Assembly (NCBI GenBank): GCA_965659725.1
Contig: CBFHXG010000007.1
Span: 1 to 64,000, forward strand
From: Phaeocystidibacter sp965659725
Lineage (GTDB): Bacteria; Bacteroidota; Bacteroidia; Flavobacteriales; Schleiferiaceae
Direction: 5' to 3'
DNA length: 64,000 bases
A program made the position numbers and the translations under genes. The notes below the pieces were generated by a model. That model had not been told where the DNA came from. It made no database searches and worked only from the letters and a program-made list of their open reading frames with translations. Below, piece by piece: positions 26,010-35,447 of the stretch. Position 1 is the stretch's first letter. Every line of letters begins with the position of its first letter.

Positions 26010-26598
26010 TTAATTGGTTGGGCAAGAGTTGAAAGCTCATTCTGTGAATGGGACTTGGTCCATGCTTCCTGATCCCGTCACGATGCTCAACAGTTGGGTA
26101 CCCCACATTCTTATCCCATCGATAATGTGGCCATTTTTCATGAGCTTCTCTCATGATGCGATCGCGTTCTGTTTTTGCTAATACAGAAGCTGCTGCAATA
26201 GAGAGGTATTTGCCATCACCCTTGATCACACATTCAAAAGGTGTGTCGCGGTAAGGGGTGAACTTGTTACCATCGATCAGTAGAAACTCTGGACTTTTTT
26301 TTAGTTGATGAATAGCTCTGTGCATGGCCTCGAAGGAAGCCTTGAGGATATTCATTTCATCGATCTCTTCGGGGCTGCAGGATCCAATGGCCCAGGCGGT
26401 TGCTCGTTCCATGATGAGTTGGCGCAGCTCATTCCTCTTTTTCTCCGTGAGTTGCTTAGAATCGTTGAGATGAGGTAGTTGGACATCATCGGGAAGGATA
26501 ACGGCCGCGGCTACTACAGGTCCGGCCAAACAACCCCTGCCCACTTCGTCGCAGCCAGCTTCAAGTCTCCCTTCCTCCATATTTCCCAACAGCGCCAT
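25996..26598 (-). CDS. rnhB: Ribonuclease HII
   Basis: 200 residues from the ATG at 26598, chosen because it overlaps the glycosyltransferase stop as TAATG; an earlier in-frame ATG would add an unconserved 11 residues. The metal-binding motif is AGCDEVGRGCLAGPV (Asp17, Glu18), then LIDGNKF and the ASVLAKTERDRIM helix. It nicks RNA in RNA-DNA hybrids, including single ribonucleotides, in the cytoplasm. It is coupled to the end of the polysaccharide glycosyltransferase and convergent with the TlpA-like gene. Confidence 0.95.
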   Translation of the reverse strand: MALLGNMEEGRLEAGCDEVGRGCLAGPVVAAAVILPDDVQLPHLNDSKQLTEKKRNELRQLIMERATAWAIGSCSPEEIDEMNILKASFEAMHRAIHQLKKSPEFLLIDGNKFTPYRDTPFECVIKGDGKYLSIAAASVLAKTERDRIMREAHEKWPHYRWDKNVGYPTVEHRDGIRKHGPSPIHRMSFQLLPNQLKLEL

Positions 26599-27701
26599 TA
26601 ACTGTTCAGGGTTTGAAGGATGTTGGCCCAAAGGCGTTCAGCAGAATTATCCCAATTGAAGAACTTTGCTCTTTTAATTCCTTTGTTCACCCATTCTTCA
26701 CGGACCTCGGGGTCTTCGATTTTCATCATTTCTACCGCCCATTGGTCGGGGTCCTTAGGTGTAAGCAGCAGTGCAGCATTTCCAGCTATCTCAGGCATGC
26801 ATGAGGCATTTGAGCTGATCACGGGAGTGCCGGCGGCCATTGCTTCAACGATAGGTATTCCGAAACCTTCGAAAAGAGAAGGGAAGAGCAGGGCTGAGGA
26901 TCTCGACATGATCCCGTTGAGTTCATCACCGTGACGTCTGCCTACAAAGTGAATGTGGTCTGTGTAGGGGGATTCTTCGAGGACGCGCTCGAGTTCTTCA
27001 TCGGCATGCATGTGCTTCCCTACGATCACCAGATCACTTTCGCCACCTGCAAGTCGGTATTTGGTAAAGCCACGAACAGCGGTAGCAAGATTTTTCCTTG
27101 GGTTGATGGCGCCTACGCAGAGGAAATACTTTTCACAGGGTAGGTCCACCTGAGCATCCGGCATAGGATGGAAGTTCGATTGTGGAGCATTGTAGACTAC
27201 ATCGAGTTTTGAGGTGTGAATTCCCCAGGTCCTATTCACGTCTGCGATCGTGGTCTTGCTCACACAAACGATCCTGTCAGCTGCGCGAGCGTATTCCACC
27301 ATGTGCTTTTGGAACCATTCCGCTACGGATTTTGGGAACCACTCGGGATGATGCTCGAAATTCAGATCGTGAACGGCGAGTAGTTGTTTTCCTTTCCAGC
27401 CCTTAGTACCCATTCCATCGGGTGAAAAGTATAGGTCGGGCTTGATCCTTCTCAGTCTTCTCGGAACAGAAAAGTGGTTCCAGATCGACCATAAGCGGGG
27501 ATGTCTGGCTGGCGGAAGTACCCTATGCAGCTTCACGTTATCACCGTATTTGAAGGAAGGGTCGGGCTTGCGATCGAAGATGAAATGGAATTCTACATCG
27601 GGGTGATCCTTCACTATCCTTTTCATCAAGGAATGTGTGAACCAACCGGTGCCTTCCAGTTTATCTTTTAGTAGCCAACGAGTATTGACGGCGATTTTCA
27701 T
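26598..27701 (-). CDS. Family 4-type glycosyltransferase
   Basis: 367 residues in the GT-B fold. The sugar-nucleotide site is the E-x7-E motif in FEGFGIPIVEAMAAGTPVI (about 280). LCVGAINPRKNLATAV is the conserved loop before it, and TGWFTHSLMKR near the N terminus fits the acceptor side. It faces the flippase, Wzz and Wzy genes in the opposite direction, so it likely adds a sugar to a lipid-linked oligosaccharide for the polysaccharide made there. Its promoter element ends only four bases before the ATG, which predicts a leaderless mRNA. Confidence 0.88.
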   Translation of the reverse strand: MKIAVNTRWLLKDKLEGTGWFTHSLMKRIVKDHPDVEFHFIFDRKPDPSFKYGDNVKLHRVLPPARHPRLWSIWNHFSVPRRLRRIKPDLYFSPDGMGTKGWKGKQLLAVHDLNFEHHPEWFPKSVAEWFQKHMVEYARAADRIVCVSKTTIADVNRTWGIHTSKLDVVYNAPQSNFHPMPDAQVDLPCEKYFLCVGAINPRKNLATAVRGFTKYRLAGGESDLVIVGKHMHADEELERVLEESPYTDHIHFVGRRHGDELNGIMSRSSALLFPSLFEGFGIPIVEAMAAGTPVISSNASCMPEIAGNAALLLTPKDPDQWAVEMMKIEDPEVREEWVNKGIKRAKFFNWDNSAERLWANILQTLNS

Positions 27702-27705
27702 CGTT

Positions 27706-27713
27706 CAAAAGTA
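27706..27713 (-). promoter_or_regulatory. -7 element TAnnTTTG four bases from the glycosyltransferase start
   Basis: The minus strand reads TACTTTTG, then four bases (AACG), then ATG at 27701. The transcript would start at or very near the start codon. Confidence 0.6.
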
Positions 27714-27748
27714 TTAAAATCTCTTCCGCTGCGTTTGTGGGACATCCT

Positions 27749-27756
27749 TACTTTTG
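27749..27756 (+). promoter_or_regulatory. -7 element TAnnTTTG six bases from the flippase start
   Basis: TACTTTTG, then CCCTCA, then ATG at 27763. It also favours the ATG at 27763 over the TTG at 27754, which lies inside this element. Confidence 0.6.
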
Positions 27757-27762
27757 CCCTCA

Positions 27763-29112
27763 ATGATCGATAAGGTAAATCGTCGCGTTAACCAAGTACT
27801 AGCTGATGGCAGGCTGATGGAGCTTCTCAAGGGCTCTGGCCTGGTGCTATTCTTTAAGATACTAGGTGCCATAAGTGGTTACGCTTTTACCATTCTCGTA
27901 TTCAAATGGGCCGGTTCGGGAGGATATGGAGTCTTCGAATTAGCCTTTACGGCTCTCATGATCATTACGGTTGTCTCTCGCCTCGGACTAGAAAGTGCGA
28001 TCGTAAAGTACATCGCAAGTTATGTTGTCAAAGGTGAGTACGGAAAGGTCAAACGCCTCTATTCGTTGTCGGCTGCCGTAATTCTCGGTGTTAGTCTTAT
28101 CATGTCCTTCAGCTTGATGTACTTCGCTTCTGATTTAGCTAGTTATTTCAAGGGAAGCAATGTCCAAGAAGCCTTCCATTGGATCGCGTATGCCATTCCT
28201 CCGTTTGCTCTTTTGCAGCTGAATGCAGAGTCCTTGCGAGGTTTGAAGCGAATGACTCACTTCTCATTATTGCAGAATGGATCGCTCATGCTCATCACAG
28301 GGCTGGCATTTTTCCTGACGGTAGATCCAGATAACGCATCAGGGGTCGATGCGGTAAAAGCATTCATAGGCGCTGTTGTCTTTTTGTTACTCGTTAGTTT
28401 CATAATGTTAGCAAGGAGTCACAAGGCTGATTTAAACAGTGCAGTAGGACAGCGAGTTGATTTTGCTGGGGTTTTCCGGACGGCCATTCCGATGTTGATA
28501 TCGGGATCCTTGTTCTTAGTGATGAGTTGGACAGACACTTTAATGGTGGGCTACTTTATGACGGATACGGATGTTGGCTTATATCGATTCGTGTTCAAGA
28601 TGGCTACACTTATCACCTTTTCACAATTCGCCATCAACAGTATAGCTGCGCCGATGATCAGTGGCTTTTCTACGAATAAGGACACGAAGGGGTTGAGGAG
28701 CATCATTCATCAGATCGCTTGGGTGAACTTGGTGTTGAGCTTCCCTGTATTTCTCGTTTTCTTGGTTTTCCCAACTTGGGTGCTCGAGACAGCTGGAGAA
28801 GGTGATATGTCGGGCGGAGTACTCACACTACGGATATTGGCTATTGGTCAGGTTGTCAACGCCCTGTGCGGTCCCGTGATGTATACATTGAACATGTCGG
28901 GCTACGAAAAGGATAGTCAGCGTATCATGCTATGGACTGCCGCGCTCAACTTCATCGCCAATGCCATTTTGATCCCTATGTCGGGCATACTTGGAGCGGC
29001 CATTGCTACTACAGGAGGCATGGTATTATGGAATGTTGCTGCTGGATATAAGGTGTATCGTTACTTCCACATCATATCTTTGCCGATACCATGGCGTTGG
29101 AGACTCAAGTGA
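27763..29112 (+). CDS. Oligosaccharide flippase (Wzx-like, MATE superfamily)
   Basis: 449 residues, twelve or more membrane spans, with the typical opening GSGLVLFFKILGAISGYAF and later SLFLVMSWTDTLMVGYFM and SGVLTLRILAIGQVVNAL. This is the polysaccharide-synthesis family that moves lipid-linked sugar units across the inner membrane. It begins the plus-strand run flippase, sulfotransferase, Wzz, Wzy/ligase. The end overlaps the sulfotransferase start by 22 bases. Confidence 0.88.
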   Translation: MIDKVNRRVNQVLADGRLMELLKGSGLVLFFKILGAISGYAFTILVFKWAGSGGYGVFELAFTALMIITVVSRLGLESAIVKYIASYVVKGEYGKVKRLYSLSAAVILGVSLIMSFSLMYFASDLASYFKGSNVQEAFHWIAYAIPPFALLQLNAESLRGLKRMTHFSLLQNGSLMLITGLAFFLTVDPDNASGVDAVKAFIGAVVFLLLVSFIMLARSHKADLNSAVGQRVDFAGVFRTAIPMLISGSLFLVMSWTDTLMVGYFMTDTDVGLYRFVFKMATLITFSQFAINSIAAPMISGFSTNKDTKGLRSIIHQIAWVNLVLSFPVFLVFLVFPTWVLETAGEGDMSGGVLTLRILAIGQVVNALCGPVMYTLNMSGYEKDSQRIMLWTAALNFIANAILIPMSGILGAAIATTGGMVLWNVAAGYKVYRYFHIISLPIPWRWRLK

Positions 29113-30032
29113 AATCAAGACGACTTTTCCTGATCGGTGCAGCTAAGTGTGGTACCACTACGGTGGATGCCTTACTTCGGTCGCACCCAGAGGTCTATAT
29201 GAGTCCAATCAAGGAGCCCAACTACTTTTCTATGGACATAGACCCCAATCAATTCAAGGAAGAATACCGCTCGAGGTCGCTTGGTGATTTGAATGCCTAC
29301 TTTAAGAAGGAGGTCTTGCCTGAGGTTCATCTCGACTTTGTTCGTGATCCGAAGCAATATCAAAAGCTATTTGCCAATGCTGGAAATGCGGCGTGGCTGG
29401 GAGAAAGCAGTACGAGTTATCTCATAAGCGAAGAAGCTCCGAAGCTAATTGCTGAGAAATATCCTGATGCTTCCATCATTATTTGCTTGCGCGATCCGGT
29501 AGACCGATTGCTATCTCACCTAAAGATGGCCTTGCAAGAAGGCTATATTTCCGTGGCATCTGACGCTGTGATTGAGGCTGATCAGCAAAAAGAACCCAAA
29601 GGTTGGGGTAAAAGTCAGATGTTCTTAGAGCTTGGTGAGTATGGGCGTCAACTTAAAAGCTGGCTCAAACACTGGGACAGAGAGCAGATTCATGTCATCT
29701 ATTTTGAAGATATTCAATATGCTCAACAAAAAGTATGTGCCGACCTCTCTGCTTTTTTGAATGTTTCGATATTTGCGCCCGATGAAACGGTCCATGCCAA
29801 TCGAAGTGGCGTGCCTAAGTATCCAAAGCTCAATGCCTTGTTGAAGGGGTCAAGAAGTATGCACAGGGTGAAAGGGGCTTTGCCGGATTCATTCAAGAAG
29901 AGAATTAAAGAGTATTGGCAAGACCACTCAGCTAAAATAAATATCGACGAGCAGCGTTGGCGAGAGTATTATCAACCTGACATCGAATTACTTGAGAAGA
30001 TCTTAGATCGCTCATTCGAACATTGGAAATAA
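29091..30032 (+). CDS. Sulfotransferase family protein
   Basis: 313 residues. The 5'-phosphosulfate loop is LIGAAKCGTTTVDALL (about 14-29) and the 3'-phosphate motif is CLRDPVDRLLSHLK near 138, with Arg and Ser in the usual places; both are PAPS-binding elements. KEPNYFSMD is the substrate-side loop of prokaryotic and heparan-type members. It likely puts sulfate on a sugar of the neighbouring polysaccharide. A lipid or other acceptor cannot be excluded. It overlaps the flippase gene and precedes Wzz. Confidence 0.88.
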   Translation: MALETQVKSRRLFLIGAAKCGTTTVDALLRSHPEVYMSPIKEPNYFSMDIDPNQFKEEYRSRSLGDLNAYFKKEVLPEVHLDFVRDPKQYQKLFANAGNAAWLGESSTSYLISEEAPKLIAEKYPDASIIICLRDPVDRLLSHLKMALQEGYISVASDAVIEADQQKEPKGWGKSQMFLELGEYGRQLKSWLKHWDREQIHVIYFEDIQYAQQKVCADLSAFLNVSIFAPDETVHANRSGVPKYPKLNALLKGSRSMHRVKGALPDSFKKRIKEYWQDHSAKINIDEQRWREYYQPDIELLEKILDRSFEHWK

Positions 30033-30043
30033 CCACCTGAATA

Positions 30044-31054
30044 ATGGAGTATCAATCTACTAACCTCGTTGCCTTTCTTTATAAATGGAGAAAGCCTCTC
30101 ATCATACTTCCTTTGGTAGCAGGGGTCTTGGCCGCAATTTTCTCGGCACCTGCTTTCATTCCGCCGAAGTATAAATCCACGGTGATCGTATTTCCATCTA
30201 CGACCAATTCCGTATCCAAGGCGATCCTTCCTCAGACGGGATATGCCGATCAGGACATCCTCGAGTTTGGTGCCGAGGAAGAAGCAGAACAACTCCTACA
30301 GATCTTGAATTCAGACGAGATCCGCGATACAATGGTAGAGCGTTTTAACTTGATGAAGCACTACGATATAGACCCTGAGAGTCCGTTTAGGATGACTGAG
30401 CTTCGTGAAACATTTAGTGATAATGTTGAATTCCGACGCACAGAATTTATGTCGGTTGAGATATCTGTTCTCGACGAGGATCCGGATACCGCGGCAATGA
30501 TCGCCAATGATATTAGTAAGATTCTCGATAGAGTGAAGAGAAGGATTCAGCGAGAACGCGCGTACATCGGCTTGCAGATCGTTCAAGGTTCGTATGATCA
30601 GATCAAGCGTGAGGCCAAGACCCTGGAAGAGGGGCTTAAGCAACTCCGCCAGAAGGGAGTTCATGACTACGAGTCACAAGCGGCAGTATATTCCGAGCAA
30701 TTGGCTACTTCGATCGTAGAGAGAGGTCCAAATCACTCCAGTACACAGGCCTTGGAGAACAAACTCGACACCCTTGCCAAGTATGGTGGTCGCTATGTTG
30801 ATATGCGCGATGAGCTCGAACTTTTAAAGGAAGAGGAGATCAAGATCAAGACGAAACTCGATCAAGCCAAGGTGGATTACAACCAGAACCTTCCTGCGAC
30901 ATTTAAGGTAAACTCGGCCTATCCAGCTGAGAAGAAGACCTACCCGATCCGTTCCTTGATCGTTTTGATCTCAATGATGGGAACATTTGTAGGTACGTTG
31001 GTTCTTATCTTGGGATTGTCAGCTTACAAAGACGCACGTAGCAAAGCGGCGTGA
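30044..31054 (+). CDS. Wzz/chain-length determinant protein
   Basis: 336 residues with the classic layout: a membrane helix near 15-40 (ILPLVAGVLAAIFSAP), then a large periplasmic region with a predicted coiled coil (about 165-270, rich in Lys, Glu and Gln) and a second helix near the C terminus (LIVLISMMGTFVGTLVLIL). Wzz proteins set the length of the polymer made by Wzy. No tyrosine-kinase domain is fused, and none is encoded in the window. Its TGA overlaps the next start (GTGA). Confidence 0.85.
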   Translation: MEYQSTNLVAFLYKWRKPLIILPLVAGVLAAIFSAPAFIPPKYKSTVIVFPSTTNSVSKAILPQTGYADQDILEFGAEEEAEQLLQILNSDEIRDTMVERFNLMKHYDIDPESPFRMTELRETFSDNVEFRRTEFMSVEISVLDEDPDTAAMIANDISKILDRVKRRIQRERAYIGLQIVQGSYDQIKREAKTLEEGLKQLRQKGVHDYESQAAVYSEQLATSIVERGPNHSSTQALENKLDTLAKYGGRYVDMRDELELLKEEEIKIKTKLDQAKVDYNQNLPATFKVNSAYPAEKKTYPIRSLIVLISMMGTFVGTLVLILGLSAYKDARSKAA

Positions 31055-32481
31055 GCAAAAAACTCCAAAACGGGCTAATATACGGTGGAGGTGCGCTATT
31101 CATGGCCATCAATGCTGTAGCACTCATCACGGAGAACTATCTCTTGATGGGCATACCATTCGTGTTGGCTGTGTTGGCTGCCGCGTTCTTGTCTCTTGAT
31201 AAGCTGATGCTCTTCGTGGTATTTGCCACACCATTATCCATAACACTTACGGATAAATCGTTCAATGTTGGATTGAGTTTACCAACGGAACCTCTGTTGG
31301 CGGGCATCACTGCCTTGCTCTTTTTCAAGTTCATCTATAATGGTAGGGTAGACTTAAAGGTCATGCGGCATCCGATCAGCGTGGCAATCGTTGCCACCAT
31401 CGTATGGATGCTATTCACCACAATCACTAGTGAGCGCCCGGATATCTCTATTAAATATGTAATCGCTAGAATTTGGTTCGTGGTTCCTTTCTTCTATCTA
31501 ATGACCCAGATCTTTAAAGATGAAAGGAAGATCCGCTGGTTTTACTGGCTCTTCTTGATCCCGCTGTGCATTGCAGGGCTTTATACGATGTACGTTCACG
31601 CCCAGTATGGCTTCAGCAAGGAGACGTCCGTTTGGGTGATGTATCCGCTGTTTAAGGAGCACACGAGTTACGGAGCGGTATTGGCCATGTACTTTCCTAT
31701 TAGTGTCTACTTCGTTCTGCGAAAGGATGTCCTTTGGCTTCGAGGCATTGCGCTCTTGTTGTTCGTGATCCTATCGGCTGCCATTGTCCTGTCGTTTACA
31801 CGAGCGGCTTGGATCAGTATTGTTGCTGCCGGGGTAGTTTGGTTCTTGATTCGGTATAGGGTCAATTTCAATGCTTTGGTGTTGGTGGCCTTGATCGGTT
31901 TGGGGATGACCTATTCCTATAGGCAAGAGATATTCAATCAGCTTGAACAGAATCAGCAAGTATCGTCGGATGACCTTGGCGAACACGTTCAATCCATTTC
32001 GAATGTGAGCACGGATGCGTCCAACTTAGAGCGTATTAATAGGTGGACTTCTGCATTCCGGATGTGGAGTGAGCGGCCGCACGTAGGATGGGGGCCGGGT
32101 GTATACATGTTTGAGTATGCACCTTTTCAGAAGCCTCATGAGAAGACCATCATTTCTACGAATGCTGGAAATAGAGGGAATGCCCACAGCGAATATATTG
32201 GTCCGCTTGCTGAAATGGGCTGGCCAGGCCTGTTGCTGGTGATTGTATTTGTGACCTTCCTCATGGTTTATGGTATTCGTTCTTATCGAAGAGCTAAGAA
32301 TGATGACGTGGCCTACTTGGCGATCTGTGCCATGTTAGGCTTGGTTACCTACTTCACTCATGGATTTCTCAACAATTTTTTAGACATGGACAAGGCGGCT
32401 GGTCCGGTATTCGGATTTGCGGCTGTCATCGTTTCTATTGATTTGTTTTTCAGACACCCTAGTGGAAAGAAGCAGCGTTAA
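31051..32481 (+). CDS. O-antigen polymerase/ligase family membrane protein
   Basis: 476 residues with about eleven membrane spans. A large periplasmic loop after the middle (QQVSSDDLGEHVQSISNVST region) is followed by WGPGVYMFEYAP and NAHSEYIGPLAEMGWPGLL, the Wzy_C/O-antigen ligase pattern with the conserved His in the H-S-E-Y motif. It either polymerises the repeat unit or joins it to a carrier; the two cannot be separated from sequence. The start is GTG, overlapping the Wzz stop. It closes the polysaccharide run. Confidence 0.85.
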   Translation: MSKKLQNGLIYGGGALFMAINAVALITENYLLMGIPFVLAVLAAAFLSLDKLMLFVVFATPLSITLTDKSFNVGLSLPTEPLLAGITALLFFKFIYNGRVDLKVMRHPISVAIVATIVWMLFTTITSERPDISIKYVIARIWFVVPFFYLMTQIFKDERKIRWFYWLFLIPLCIAGLYTMYVHAQYGFSKETSVWVMYPLFKEHTSYGAVLAMYFPISVYFVLRKDVLWLRGIALLLFVILSAAIVLSFTRAAWISIVAAGVVWFLIRYRVNFNALVLVALIGLGMTYSYRQEIFNQLEQNQQVSSDDLGEHVQSISNVSTDASNLERINRWTSAFRMWSERPHVGWGPGVYMFEYAPFQKPHEKTIISTNAGNRGNAHSEYIGPLAEMGWPGLLLVIVFVTFLMVYGIRSYRRAKNDDVAYLAICAMLGLVTYFTHGFLNNFLDMDKAAGPVFGFAAVIVSIDLFFRHPSGKKQR

Positions 32482-32620
32482 TTAGGCGTGCTTAAGGGTT
32501 ATAAATTGATCTGTCACCCCTCAAAATGTTGTGTTTTAAACAGTCGATACAAAGGAAATCGTTGCATTTGTAGTTTTTTCTACGCAAATTAGACTCACGT
32601 TTAACACAAATTTTACCTAC

Positions 32621-35443
32621 ATGAGAAGCAATGCTACACTGTTGAGTGTGCTGCTTTTGATGCTATTCTCGTATGCTGGCTTTGCCCAGACGTCGGTGAG
32701 TGGTATTGTAAAGTCAGCCGAGACGGGGGAGCCCCTTCCGTCTGTCGCAGTGACCGAAAAGGGCACCGATAACACGGTTGCTACGAACATTGATGGAGCC
32801 TTTGAGATCCAAGTAGCCGATGGCGCTACTTTGATTTTCAAGATCTTCGGAAGTGAGCCCAAAGAGGTTGCTGTTGGCAACAATGATTTCTTGGTTGTTG
32901 AGCTGGAACCAAACACCAGCGAATTGGATGAGGTTGTTGTAACTGGTCAGGGTATTGGTATCAACAAGCGTCGTATTTCTACGACGATCCAGTCTATCGA
33001 CGCCAAGGACATTGAGAGAGTACCATCGGTTCAGCTCGATCAGCTGATCCAGTCGAAGCTACCAAATGCTCAGATTAGAATGAGCTCTGGTCAGCCAGGT
33101 ACTGCATCAATCATCCGTTCTAGAGGTCCGGTTTCCGCCCTCATCAACACTACTCCGGTGATCTTCATCGATGGTGTTCGTGTGGACAACCTTAACTCTA
33201 ACCCTGAATTGGGTATTGGAACAGGTGGTGCTCAATCCTCTGCCATCGCGGATATCCCGATGGAATCCATCGAGCGTATTGAGTACATTCCTGGTGGTGC
33301 TGCAACTACACTATATGGTGCAGATGCAGCAAACGGTGTTCTTCAGATCTTTACCAAGCGCGGTAACGGTGGTGAGAACAGCGTTGATTTTGAAGCTCAG
33401 ATCGGTGCGATCTCTGGTACGCGCGACTTCTTGAAGTTCCAGCGTACGGGTGACATCCTTTATGAGCCAGGCTTACTTCAGCAGTATCGCATGGGCTTCG
33501 GCGGCGGTACGCGTAACTTCAACTACCAATTTAGCGGTAGTATCTATCAAGATGATAGCTTCAACGACTTGAACACTCAAGTTCGTCGCAACCTACGCCT
33601 ATCTATCTTCTCACAAGTAACTACAAGATTGAGCTACAGCGCCTCCTTCGCTTACTCAAACCTAGAATTCAACCGTGACTATAACGCGAACACTGCGTAT
33701 GCACGTTTCGGTAACTTGGAAGGTGGTTCTTTTGGTGATATCGATGCGCTTAGCCAAGCAGATGCGGATGCTCTTCAAGAGCAATTGCGTTTGGAAGGTG
33801 AGTTGACCGACATCACTGAAAAGATCAATCGTTTCCAATTCTCCAACAACTTCCGTTACAACTTTACTTCAAACTTGGCAGCGTCACTCGACCTCGGTTT
33901 GGACTATCGTAACTCAGTACAGCGTGAGGTGGGGACAAACGCGATGCAGATCGCTAAGGGATTCTTAGCTCCTGGTACTACCGACCAAGGTTACATCATC
34001 GATTCTGATCGTAACTTCGCGGTAGTATCTGGTAACTTGAACTTGCAGCACAACGCCGAAGCTGGTGACTTCTCCTTCGTAACGATGGTAGGTGGTCAGT
34101 TCTTCCGCGAGCAAGACATCCAGCAGGCCATCACTGCACTTCAAGTTGTTGACGGTTCTATCAGCATCAACAACAGTGCAAGTCAGCAGGCACAAGACTT
34201 CTATTCTGTACTTACCTCTTATGGTGTATTCGTAAACGAGAACCTCGGTGTCCAGAACAAATTGTTCGTTGACCTAGGACTTCGTTTGGATGGTAACTCA
34301 GCATTCGGTGAGTCTGTAGGTTTGATTCCGCTTCCTAAAGTGGGTGCATCTTACATCCTTTCTGAGGAAGAGTTCTTCAAGAATACTTTCGACCAGAGCA
34401 CAATAAGCTCATTCAAGCTTCGTGCTAACTATGGTGAGTCATCTATCTTCCCACGTGCATTTGCCAATGAATTGACATTCGCAGCAGCACCATTCTTAGG
34501 TGGAGCTACATTTGATTTCCAGAATCCTGGTAACGACGAACTTCAATCTGAGATCGCTAAGACTTGGGAGGTTGGTGCAAACATTGGTTTCTGGAACAAC
34601 AGAGTTCGCACAAGCGTGACTTACTATAACACGACTACTGAGGGTGCATTGTTCACTCCACCAGCTAACCCATCTTCTGGTCAGCGTTCACAGCTACAAA
34701 ACGTAGGTGAAATCCAGAACAAAGGTTGGGAAGTTAACTTGGGTGTTGACATCCTTCGTTCTGAAATGCACCGTTTGACTGCTAATGCTAGCTACAACTA
34801 CAATGAAAACTTGGTAGCAAGCACAGGAGGAACCCCAGAATTCGCTGTAGGTGGATTTACATTCCTCGGAGCATTCGTTAAGGAAGGTCAGCCGCTTGGA
34901 TACCTCCGTGGTACGAAGGGTACGGTTAACCCTGGCGGAACAGTAGACTTCGAGCAGAATGCATTCCTCGGAACCACATTCGCTCCTACATTCGGTACCT
35001 TCTCCTTGCTTTACACATACGACAATAAGTTGACCTTCTCACTTGCTGGTGATTACCAGTACGGTGGTCAAGGTGTTAACGTAGACGACGTACTCCGTTA
35101 CTTCGGAGGTGTAAACGATGAAGGTCGTATTCCAGAAGAGGCAGCTAATGAAGCAGGAAGCTTCTTTGACCTTGCCGGTTACTGGGTAGAGGATGCTAAC
35201 TACGTTAAGATCCGTAACATCTCTGTTTCTTATCGTCTCGACGATGTAGTAGGAGGTGGATTGAAGCGTACGTCTGTTGGATTCAGCGTATTGAATCCAT
35301 TCAACTTCGTATCGAGCTCATTTGACCCTGACGTAACTGGTGCCGGTATTGCTGACCAAGGTGGCTTCGGTGGTGGTGGTTTCGCCTTCGGTACGGAATC
35401 AGCTCCAAGAATGTACATCGTTACCTTGAAATTCGGATTCTAA
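32621..35443 (+). CDS. SusC/RagA family TonB-linked outer membrane protein
   Basis: 940 residues. A signal peptide (about 1-22) is followed by a CarboxypepD_reg-like domain (about 23-105, SVSGIVKSAETGEPLPSVAV). The plug domain follows (VVVTGQGIGINKRRIST, then PVIFIDGVRV and IERIEYIPGGAATTLYG), then a 22-strand barrel ending in Phe (VTLKFGF), the outer-membrane signal. It imports a nutrient, usually glycan or peptide, using energy from TonB, with the SusD partner encoded four bases on. Strong CGT/GGT/AAC codon bias suggests high expression. No CAZyme or peptidase lies next to it, so the substrate is open. Confidence 0.93.
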   Translation: MRSNATLLSVLLLMLFSYAGFAQTSVSGIVKSAETGEPLPSVAVTEKGTDNTVATNIDGAFEIQVADGATLIFKIFGSEPKEVAVGNNDFLVVELEPNTSELDEVVVTGQGIGINKRRISTTIQSIDAKDIERVPSVQLDQLIQSKLPNAQIRMSSGQPGTASIIRSRGPVSALINTTPVIFIDGVRVDNLNSNPELGIGTGGAQSSAIADIPMESIERIEYIPGGAATTLYGADAANGVLQIFTKRGNGGENSVDFEAQIGAISGTRDFLKFQRTGDILYEPGLLQQYRMGFGGGTRNFNYQFSGSIYQDDSFNDLNTQVRRNLRLSIFSQVTTRLSYSASFAYSNLEFNRDYNANTAYARFGNLEGGSFGDIDALSQADADALQEQLRLEGELTDITEKINRFQFSNNFRYNFTSNLAASLDLGLDYRNSVQREVGTNAMQIAKGFLAPGTTDQGYIIDSDRNFAVVSGNLNLQHNAEAGDFSFVTMVGGQFFREQDIQQAITALQVVDGSISINNSASQQAQDFYSVLTSYGVFVNENLGVQNKLFVDLGLRLDGNSAFGESVGLIPLPKVGASYILSEEEFFKNTFDQSTISSFKLRANYGESSIFPRAFANELTFAAAPFLGGATFDFQNPGNDELQSEIAKTWEVGANIGFWNNRVRTSVTYYNTTTEGALFTPPANPSSGQRSQLQNVGEIQNKGWEVNLGVDILRSEMHRLTANASYNYNENLVASTGGTPEFAVGGFTFLGAFVKEGQPLGYLRGTKGTVNPGGTVDFEQNAFLGTTFAPTFGTFSLLYTYDNKLTFSLAGDYQYGGQGVNVDDVLRYFGGVNDEGRIPEEAANEAGSFFDLAGYWVEDANYVKIRNISVSYRLDDVVGGGLKRTSVGFSVLNPFNFVSSSFDPDVTGAGIADQGGFGGGGFAFGTESAPRMYIVTLKFGF

Positions 35444-35447
35444 TACT

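Noticed and set aside
32563..32570. TGCATTTG as the susC promoter
   Set aside because: It misses the A of TAnnTTTG, and no -33 TTG lies at the right distance; left unassigned.
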